DNA from: Bacteroidales bacterium UBA755
GTDB lineage: Bacteria; Bacteroidota; Bacteroidia; Bacteroidales; UBA932
Reading direction: 5' to 3'
DNA length: 14,002 nucleotides
NCBI GenBank assembly: GCA_002297815.1
Contig: DBKH01000027.1
Location: 339 to 14,340 of the forward strand
Part shown: positions 8,001 through 12,914 of the stretch, piece by piece
Layout of the letters: the number at the start of each line of letters is the position of its first letter
How positions within the stretch are numbered: the first letter of the stretch is position 1
Notes under the pieces: generated by a model
What the model saw: the letters and a program-made list of their open reading frames with translations, nothing else
Databases searched by the model: none
Told to the model about the DNA's origin: nothing
Translations under genes and position numbers: made by a program

Positions 8001-8118
8001 CAAGTGTCGCGAAAACGCCATCACCGCTTTCCGCATCCGGTGTAATCACCTCAGATGTTTCCGCACATGCCGCTAACATCGTGATCACACTAATGGCAAC
8101 GGGTATTTGATTATTCAT
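5008..8118 (-). CDS. Surface lipoprotein: fimbrillin-like N-terminus plus three beta-helix modules
   Basis: A 1036-residue lipoprotein. The signal peptide ends in the lipobox MLAAC (Cys18); its n-region (MNNQIPVAIS) unusually lacks Lys/Arg, and an in-frame stop just upstream rules out a longer start. Residues about 36-285 match the pattern of fimbrillin/Mfa-like proteins, with FTWGEGENLMAIGD, DYYAYIPA, an LLGQRQTTNNNSAHLKEFDY stretch and FRGFFTVVPLDLSG. From about 291 three modules follow (291-585, 591-778, 781-1036). The first two open with a GKEYSSLKDAV / GVQYSSLQSAI element and the third with EASLKSAI. Each ends with a DGYG...WY or DGY...AWEV element. Within them ten GG[TKEYI][FW]-type turns occur (406, 446, 480, 502, 549, 714, 740, 920, 956 and 987), as in right-handed beta-helices. 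It is probably cell-surface exposed and adhesive or glycan-binding, but no catalytic residues are evident. It lies 32 nt after the 42-residue peptide gene and is closed by its own terminator. Confidence 0.85.
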   Translation of the reverse strand: MNNQIPVAISVITMLAACAETSEVITPDAESGDGVFATLEQPVSVVTKSFTYENDKLVFTWGEGENLMAIGDGDVAMFRTVNAGEASSKLESKGFQLMDDVDYYAYIPAKSLPSSEKEVPVTLLGQRQTTNNNSAHLKEFDYACAKATKDVNANFLSFNLSNQIGWIILEHTFAEAENIVSVTISATDDIFVTEGILDVTSSTISAKTRDNEITLALGEEGGTGLEFATGDTFRGFFTVVPLDLSGQSLTITATTRDGKSIELGTFEKENAKIEKNKFGVILTQGTAVATVDGKEYSSLKDAVAAATEGSTINVVSDVTTEKVSIDKSVTFDLGGNTVTADDDVFYITEDGLTVNFKNGNIVSTKEGGLFFKQGRQNEIITFDNCNITGVEGAIATSTLTGSTIKINGGTFISSNNAVILTNGNSRMFPYDETNTALRENPNTIIINGGTFKGQMSDEAYNDRNAIACGIYAAWKDNIIVNDGTFDIERGVGVLCRGGKVTIKGGTFTTTDPDKKTGRVGDSRVVVPCQTVYVDKDSQYPDYENATIEISGGKFSDNACKDYLAEGYGIGDVYDQTKEAWYTEVAEAVSEYDGVQYSSLQSAIEASEDATKEITILKDATVLTLTVNSNNKVTINLNGNNVNIQGYKADCTGVNIDGGSLTIKGSGSFGDSAQKNVNPLFYVGPGASLTIEGDATYYSANVCAYARYWNSEIYINGGKWYGSETYTLNKYDDNQEAVISVTGGEFYKYNPAASHSENPVANFVADGYGVIKDGDWYKVVKATEATDEASLKSAITSSKTTPVLVNSPIELESSYLTLENGYNLVVGENGKITPSSSYRTDVGETISTSNKTGVVNISGSGIIEGPSNSTDGNGACAIEIMGSNTSSTKLTVNIYGNLTVKGGSGGVANNAVTIINGIANIYGGYFYAGLDKNNDPSEKVAAIYLRPTWKQTATLNIYDGVFECAGDPAFLINCLDSSVDANKCTINITGGIFVGFDPSNSAADKVNGKNANWVPDGYISKETTYNGKQAWEVTKAE

Positions 8119-8150
8119 GATCTATAAAGTTTTATTATTGTTTTCACGTC

Positions 8151-8279
8151 TTAAAAGCCTCTCCCACCATCCTCATTTGTCGCATCTGAACCACTTAGAC
8201 ACAACACGTCAGACGGCATCATGTCAATCTCTTCTACTTCAGGCTTGACATAAACCATAGTTTCATTTACTTTTTTCAT
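8151..8279 (-). CDS. 42-residue Bacteroidetes-type small peptide
   Basis: A short open frame begins MKKVNETMVYVKPEVEEID, continues through a DVLCLSGSD segment and ends in a Gly-, Asp- and Glu-rich tail (DATNEDGGRGF). The layout is a basic start, an aromatic-x-x-P element, an acidic/hydrophobic stretch, then L-C-x-S-G. From memory it matches short proteins of unknown function that recur upstream of fimbrillin-like or other surface lipoprotein genes in Bacteroidales. It has no signal peptide or membrane segment. The stop codon lies 32 nt before the start of the beta-helix lipoprotein gene on the same strand, so the two are likely co-transcribed. Supporting real coding are the ATG with MKK start, the non-random composition and the position. 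Against it are the small size and the lack of a recognisable promoter of the TTTG/TAnnTTTG type directly upstream. Confidence 0.72.
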   Translation of the reverse strand: MKKVNETMVYVKPEVEEIDMMPSDVLCLSGSDATNEDGGRGF

Positions 8280-8560
8280 AGAAATATAAAAATGCTAGCT
8301 AGCGGCTCCGGACTAGTCAATTAATAGTAAACTTCATAGGGCAGATAGAACAAGACGTGGAGCCGTATCCATCAAAAGGTTCATTTTCAAGCTTTCGTGA
8401 AGCCTTCTTGTATGAACCGAAATCATGGAGCGCTTGTTGTATGTGCCCACTTTCTTTCTTCAGTATCGAAAAAAGCGGGGACTAATATATATAACCAAAT
8501 AATTTTGAGTTTTTTTGCGGTTTTTCAAGACAAACTACGGGGAAAGCCACAAAGATGTGT

Positions 8561-8641
8561 TTAGGAATATATCTTCGAAAGCATGTAAAGGAAATATGAT
8601 GCACCTATGAGCAGAGCGGTGAAAGTAAGTTTAAGCCACAT
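8561..8641 (-). CDS. Possible 26-residue single-helix membrane peptide
   Basis: From the ATG at 8641 the minus strand encodes a short peptide beginning MWLKLTFTALLIGASYF. It has a hydrophobic core of about 17 residues and a KIYS end, so it could span a membrane once. The frame is open further upstream to an ATG at 8758, but that extension reads through the palindromic segment and has no protein-like composition, so only the short form is considered. No family is recognised, and there is no Bacteroidetes promoter or partner gene. It may be a real small membrane peptide, a gene remnant or chance. Confidence 0.2.
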   Translation of the reverse strand: MWLKLTFTALLIGASYFLYMLSKIYS

Positions 8642-8660
8642 TGCGTTATAGAACTCTTCA

Positions 8661-8769
8661 TTACGGTTTGCTCCAGTCGGGAAACCGTAACATTGAGGCC
8701 ATGGAGGCCATTCACCCGGACAGGGCGCGCGAAGCGCGTAGGCCTCCAAGAACTCCATGCTACGGTACC
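8661..8769. repeat. Composite palindrome: hairpin plus long imperfect inverted repeat
   Basis: TTACGGTTT (8661-8669) and AAACCGTAA (8682-8690) form a perfect 9-bp hairpin with a 12-nt loop. The right arm of that hairpin is also the start of a larger inverted repeat: 8681-8709 and 8741-8769 match at 22 of 29 positions as inverted copies. The 31-nt centre contains a small GC-rich hairpin (CGC GCGAA GCG). The same arm can therefore pair in two alternative ways. No mobile-element protein is attached. Confidence 0.65.
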
Positions 8770-8879
8770 AAAGGCAACATTTTCGCCTGAAATTGTCGTT
8801 GAATCCCTCCTTCTGTCGACTATGAATGACAATTTGGCCCCAAAATGTCGTCCATTTACTCCTTTACTGATATGCTAAG

Positions 8880-9022
8880 GGTCACTTCGACAGGCTCAGT
8901 GACCGATGGAGAACAGCTCTGCAACCAGATGTGGCTCTAGTTGAGAAACAAAAAAAACCCTGCGACCGGACAAAGAAACAGGCTCAGAGACCGCACGATG
9001 GTCACTGAGCCTGTCGAAGTGA
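8880..9022. repeat. REP-like inverted pair, locus 2
   Basis: Units at 8882-8904 and 9000-9022 are exact inverted copies over 23 nt, separated by 95 nt. Each is a hairpin. The left one has a 7-bp stem GGTCACT/AGTGACC (8880-8886 with 8898-8904), and the right one TCACT/AGTGA (9002-9006 with 9018-9022). Both enclose the same 11-nt loop GAGCCTGTCGA (in one orientation or the other) seen at locus 1. A degenerate third copy (CAGGCTCAGAGACC, 8979-8992) lies between them. The right unit is 37 nt past the stop of the GH127 gene, so it would be in that gene's 3' transcript region. Confidence 0.85.
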
Positions 9023-9059
9023 TTTTCTCTTTCTACGGTAGATTGCCACCTTATAATCT

Positions 9060-10928
9060 CTACCTGATCATCGGAAGCCAGGTCTGGATGTGCTTGCCTT
9101 TCCAGCAGTCAACGGAGGAGTAGTCAACCATGTGGATGTCTCCTTCGGTGGTCGGGACTATGAACTCCATTCTGGTGCCTGCGCGCTGAGGAGCAATGGC
9201 CTTGACTTTGACCTCACCGCATTCGTCAGCTACGATCTGAACAGGTTTGTTGTAGTCAGCATCAATGTTCTCGTCACGGGCGAGGACAAGAGGTCCCCAC
9301 TGAACAGCCTGGAAGTACTTGCCTTCAGGGTTGCGGCCTTTGTCGGAAGCATTGATGAGTTTCGCGCGCATGTCGAAGATGATGTAAATGCTGTCACCAG
9401 GCTTCCAATTGCGCTCTAGAGAAAGATAAGTACCTGCCTCAACACCACTTACCGTTCTACCATTAACAGAGATATAGGTATTCTCACTCCATGAAGGAAT
9501 GTGCAGTTTCAATGTAAACTTCTCCTTGGCGGCAGGGTCAACGGAGATGCGAACCTCATTGCCACGAGGATATTCAGTGACAATTCCTAGCTTCACTTCG
9601 TTGCCTTTGGCGGTCTTGGCGGTCACAGTGCCGGCATTGTAGAGATTGATGACTGGGCCTTCCTTGGACTGCATCGCTGCGATGTAAGGGAGGTATGAAA
9701 GTCCGCATGGGCCGCTGAGGTTGCAGCAGGTGACAGGCTGGCCATCGATGTTGGTGCCCCAACCGCTGTTGGTCACTTTGGCGCCATTCAGAAGGTTCAC
9801 GTAGCTGAAGCTCTTTCCGTCCGGCTTCATGGCACCCAAAAGACCATTGTAGGCATATTTCTCTATGTAGTCAACAGCCGTAGGATCTCCGGTCAGACGA
9901 AGGTACTGTGAGCAGTATTTCATCCAAGTCACGCCCACGCAGGTCTCCATCATCCTCTTGATGTCAGGGTTGGTCTGCTCCACGGCAGTGTTGCTCCATC
10001 CTTCACCGTTGAGTCTAGGCCAATAAATGTCCGAACCAGCGTTGCCGATGATGGTGATTTCATTGTCTTTCACATCATTGAAGAAATTATCCAGACATAC
10101 TTTCCATTTAGGATCACCGGTGGCACGATAATACTCCGCCAAACCTTCCCACACGGAAGTCATCTCGTAGGCCTTAGGATAAGGCTTGCCGACATTGTAG
10201 AGATGCTCTCCTTCATAGACCTGCTGGAATATGTTGCTGCCTTTGGACGCGCCAGTTCTTACAATATACTCAGCGAAATCGAGGTACTCTTTCTTTCCCG
10301 TGATGAAATAAAGCTTCACCATAGGTTCAAGTATTGAGGAGGACTCGATCTTGGTTGAGCTCCAACCAAGATGAGTAATGCCTTTCTTCGGTGCTGGGCC
10401 TACTTGATCAATAACGCTTTTAGCCTCTTTTTCTAGAGCTGAAAGGACTCTAGGATCCTGCTCGACATCAGTGTAGTACTGAAGAAGTCCGAGCATGGTG
10501 TACTTTCTCTCCCAGATGTCACCATCACGATCACCTGGCTGATCATCAACAGCTGTGCAGCTAAGGCTACCATTACTCTTTTCGGTGGCCATCAATTTAT
10601 AGACGAGGCTCTTGGTCAATTCCTTAAGTTTGGGATCTTGATTGTAGCGGTAAAGCAGCGAGTTAGTGCGGATGCACTTTCCTGGCATCTCACCGAGAGC
10701 GAACTTCGGACGACCTTTGATGAAATAGTCGATGACTTTGTCGTAAGGCATCACACCGTTGACCCAATGGTCAATGGAATTTTGAATGTCATTGGAGAAG
10801 TAGCCGTTGAAAGTCACACTTCCAGCTGGAAGTGGCTCGATCACATCCTCTACCTTCTTCAGATTTTGAGCGAAGGCTCCGACAGAAAGCAGCATGGCCG
10901 CTGCTGCGAAAACGATTGCATTTTTCAT
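9060..10928 (-). CDS. Secreted GH127-type beta-L-arabinofuranosidase (DUF1680)
   Basis: A 622-residue enzyme with a signal peptide MKNAIVFAAAAMLLSVGAFA cleaved before QN. The start at 10928 was chosen because a longer frame to 11051 adds 41 residues without signal character and runs across the promoter element. The body is an alpha/alpha barrel followed by beta-sandwich segments (from about residue 440), as in GH127/GH146. The zinc-cysteine active site is recognisable: METC (E328, C330) and VTCC (C401, C402) correspond to the Glu/Cys/Cys/Cys cluster of Bifidobacterium HypBA1, in which one of the paired cysteines is the nucleophile. E317 is a candidate acid/base residue, but the spacing to E328 is not identical to the family examples I remember. 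It should release beta-L-arabinofuranose from plant glycans in the periplasm. It is transcribed alone, divergently from the kinase gene. GH146 or a related DUF1680 activity is the main alternative. Confidence 0.85.
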   Translation of the reverse strand: MKNAIVFAAAAMLLSVGAFAQNLKKVEDVIEPLPAGSVTFNGYFSNDIQNSIDHWVNGVMPYDKVIDYFIKGRPKFALGEMPGKCIRTNSLLYRYNQDPKLKELTKSLVYKLMATEKSNGSLSCTAVDDQPGDRDGDIWERKYTMLGLLQYYTDVEQDPRVLSALEKEAKSVIDQVGPAPKKGITHLGWSSTKIESSSILEPMVKLYFITGKKEYLDFAEYIVRTGASKGSNIFQQVYEGEHLYNVGKPYPKAYEMTSVWEGLAEYYRATGDPKWKVCLDNFFNDVKDNEITIIGNAGSDIYWPRLNGEGWSNTAVEQTNPDIKRMMETCVGVTWMKYCSQYLRLTGDPTAVDYIEKYAYNGLLGAMKPDGKSFSYVNLLNGAKVTNSGWGTNIDGQPVTCCNLSGPCGLSYLPYIAAMQSKEGPVINLYNAGTVTAKTAKGNEVKLGIVTEYPRGNEVRISVDPAAKEKFTLKLHIPSWSENTYISVNGRTVSGVEAGTYLSLERNWKPGDSIYIIFDMRAKLINASDKGRNPEGKYFQAVQWGPLVLARDENIDADYNKPVQIVADECGEVKVKAIAPQRAGTRMEFIVPTTEGDIHMVDYSSVDCWKGKHIQTWLPMIR

Positions 10929-10960
10929 TATTATACCTATTGAATATTTCCAAAAGTTTA

Positions 10961-10968
10961 CAAAGTTA
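10961..10968 (-). promoter_or_regulatory. Probable -7 element of the GH127 gene
   Basis: The minus strand reads TAACTTTG, a full match to TAnnTTTG, 32 nt upstream of the start codon. At the expected -33 position (19-21 nt further upstream) there is no TTTG, so the promoter may be weak or activator-dependent, which would suit an inducible glycosidase. Confidence 0.55.
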
Positions 10969-11093
10969 ACATTTTCCAAGCAACTTCCGACATCGACCGA
11001 CAATGAAAACTCAATATTCATAAAAAACACTTCCGATGAGAAGTTGGTCATGCTTGTATGCTTGGTGATTATTCACTTCAACTTCAAACCGCT

Positions 11094-11125
11094 TTTGCCG
11101 GAGAGGATTTTTGTTCGTATCTTTG
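11094..11125 (+). promoter_or_regulatory. Bacteroidetes-type promoter of the kinase-ettA unit
   Basis: TTTG (11094-11097), exactly 20 nt, then TATCTTTG (11118-11125): a complete match to the primary sigma consensus of Bacteroidetes. Transcription should begin near 11132, giving a leader of roughly 20 nt before the ATG at 11151. It lies in the same intergenic region as the oppositely oriented GH127 promoter. Confidence 0.87.
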
Positions 11126-11150
11126 TAGGTAACCGCATCAAAATTGGTTT

Positions 11151-12818
11151 ATGGTAAGAATATTCTGCAAGAACACCGGGACATACAAAGAGTTCCTTGA
11201 AGGGACTCCCCTGCTGGACATCGCTCCGGCATTCGAGTTCGACAAACCGTACGACATACTGGCCGCCAAGGTGAACAATGTGGCGGAGGGTCTGAGATTC
11301 AGGGTTTTCCACAACCGTGATGTAGAATTTTTGGACTACCGAACCTACATCGGACGCAGTTTCTACAGCCGCTCGCTCTGCTTTCTTCTGTACAAGGCCA
11401 CAAGGGATCTGTTCCCGGAAAGCAGGATGACAATCCGCAGGCCGATCTCCAAAGGCTATTTCTGCTCAGTCTTCAAGAACGATGGATCTTTCCTCACAGA
11501 AGAGGACGTGGAGGCGATCGGAGTGAGGATGAGGGAACTCGTGATCGAGAATATTCCTTTCAGGCGCAAGGAACTCCAGATCGAGGAGGCTATCAAAATA
11601 TTCAAGGAATCAGGAGACCTCGACAAGGTGAAACTGCTGGAGACGTGCGGTGAGGTTTACATCACCTGCTACTCGCTTGGCGATGTGACTGACTACTACT
11701 ACGATGAGCTCGTTCCGAGCACCGGCTACCTCAAGACATTCGGTGTGAAGCTCTGCCACGAGGGAATATTGCTGCGTGTCCCTGACCGTCACCATCCAGA
11801 GGATCTGGCCCCGCTTCACGAGCAGCCTAAGACATTCGAGGTGTTCGCGGAGACGCACAAATGGAACTGGATAATGGGGCTTTCCAATGTCGGAGACGTC
11901 AACGAGTCGATTCTCAAGGGTAACGCATCAGACCTCATCCAGATCTCCGAGGCATTGCAGGAGAAGAAGATAGTCCAGATCGCTGAGGAGATTGAGAGAC
12001 GGCACAACGACCCTGAAAATCCGGTGAAACTGGTGCTCATCACGGGGCCGAGCAGCAGCGGAAAGAGTACTGTCTGCAAAAGGCTCAGCGTCCAACTGAA
12101 AGCCTGTGGGCTGCACCCGATTTCATTCTCGACTGACGACTATTTCGTCAATCGTGTTGACACCCCGAAACTCCCTGACGGAAGCTACGACTTCGACAAC
12201 TTCGACACCGTGGATCATGAATATCTCCAGAAAGACCTTGTCAAACTTCTTAATGGAGAGGAAGTTGAAGTTCCTGAATATAACTTCGTCACAGGTCGTA
12301 GAGAATTTAACGGCAAGAATCTAAAGCTTGGCGAAAGGTCCGTGCTGCTAATCGAGGGGTTGCACGCCTTGAACCCTCGCCTCACGGAAAAGGTCCCTGA
12401 GAAGGAAAAGTTCAGGATATTCATAAACACCATCACCTCCATCTCGCTGGATTGCCACAACTGTATTCCGACGAGTGACAACCGTCTGTTGCGAAGAATT
12501 GTGAGGGACTATCTCAAAGGAGCGTTCACGGCTCGTGAGTCAATCTCAAACTGGCCAAACGTGCGAAGAGCTGAGGTCAAATGGATCTATCCTTTCCAGG
12601 AGAATGCTGACGTGCTGTTCAACTCGGCCTATCTAGTGGAGTTCGCGGTGCTGCGCACCCATGCGGAGAGGATTCTGGCGACCGTGCCGAAGAACTGTCC
12701 GGAGTACAGCGAGGCGCACAGACTGCTGAAGTTTCTGCACTACTTCGTGCCAGTTTCGGACAAGGAGATCCCACCGACATCGCTGATTAGAGGGTTCATC
12801 GGAGGAGGAAGCTATTGA
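11151..12818 (+). CDS. Nucleoside (uridine-type) kinase with ThrRS-like N-terminal domains
   Basis: A 555-residue cytoplasmic protein of the length usual for this family. Residues about 1-60 look like a TGS domain (MVRIFCKNTGTYKEF...). Residues about 95-220 resemble the editing-associated domain of threonyl-tRNA synthetase, with KGYFCSVF, LTEEDVEAI, IENIPFRRKE and a SLGDVTDYYYDELVPSTGYL segment. Residues about 290-500 form a phosphoribulokinase/uridine-kinase P-loop domain with Walker A GPSSSGKST (299-307), a STDDYF substrate segment (327-332) and LLIEGLHAL (399-407). The family phosphorylates nucleosides in pyrimidine salvage; the exact substrate cannot be read. The ThrRS-like part lacks the usual HxxxH metal motif (only DRHHPEDLAPLH is present), so tRNA editing is unlikely. 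It has its own promoter and precedes ettA by 96 nt, probably on one transcript. Confidence 0.88.
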   Translation: MVRIFCKNTGTYKEFLEGTPLLDIAPAFEFDKPYDILAAKVNNVAEGLRFRVFHNRDVEFLDYRTYIGRSFYSRSLCFLLYKATRDLFPESRMTIRRPISKGYFCSVFKNDGSFLTEEDVEAIGVRMRELVIENIPFRRKELQIEEAIKIFKESGDLDKVKLLETCGEVYITCYSLGDVTDYYYDELVPSTGYLKTFGVKLCHEGILLRVPDRHHPEDLAPLHEQPKTFEVFAETHKWNWIMGLSNVGDVNESILKGNASDLIQISEALQEKKIVQIAEEIERRHNDPENPVKLVLITGPSSSGKSTVCKRLSVQLKACGLHPISFSTDDYFVNRVDTPKLPDGSYDFDNFDTVDHEYLQKDLVKLLNGEEVEVPEYNFVTGRREFNGKNLKLGERSVLLIEGLHALNPRLTEKVPEKEKFRIFINTITSISLDCHNCIPTSDNRLLRRIVRDYLKGAFTARESISNWPNVRRAEVKWIYPFQENADVLFNSAYLVEFAVLRTHAERILATVPKNCPEYSEAHRLLKFLHYFVPVSDKEIPPTSLIRGFIGGGSY

Positions 12819-12914
12819 CATTCAAACGTCTGGCCGACGCCGAGGATGCAGTTTTGGCGGCCGGGAGTGACACTTACATATTCATAGACAACAATTAAAA
12901 CATCTACCAACAAA

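Larger units (their letters stand above)
8280..9059. other. Gene-poor interval rich in palindromes
   Basis: About 780 bp without a convincing gene. It holds a 54-residue minus-strand open stretch without a start codon (8317-8481), a possible 26-residue one-helix membrane peptide on the minus strand (8561-8641), a perfect 9-bp hairpin (8661-8690), a long imperfect inverted repeat (8681-8769) and a REP-like pair (8880-9022). The longest frames here read through the palindromes and lack protein-like composition. No transposase, tRNA or rRNA was seen. The promoter for the downstream peptide/lipoprotein unit should lie in its left part, but no TAnnTTTG match was found there on the minus strand. 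Confidence 0.7.

Noticed and set aside
8500..8507. TAATTTTG on the plus strand, a match to the TAnnTTTG consensus
   Set aside because: No TTTG lies about 20 nt upstream and no plus-strand gene follows, so this is probably chance in an AT-rich stretch.
8693..8878. Plus-strand 61-residue frame and its minus-strand counterparts (8605-8832, 8561-8758)
   Set aside because: They read through the palindrome, overlap each other in several frames and show low-complexity Arg/Pro/Trp composition.
8905..8999. Invertible promoter between the locus 2 repeats
   Set aside because: No promoter consensus was found inside on either strand and no recombinase gene is in the window. It is kept only as a low-weight alternative.
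10929..11051. N-terminal 41-residue extension of the GH127 gene
   Set aside because: It crosses the TAACTTTG promoter element and would bury a normal signal peptide. The ATG at 10928 gives a canonical exported protein.
12815..12897. 27-codon frame between the kinase and ettA, starting at a TTG that overlaps the kinase stop
   Set aside because: It has a protein-like look (LADAEDAVLAAGSD) but no usable start of its own or recognisable family. The kinase ends at its normal C-terminus, so a frameshifted extension is not needed.
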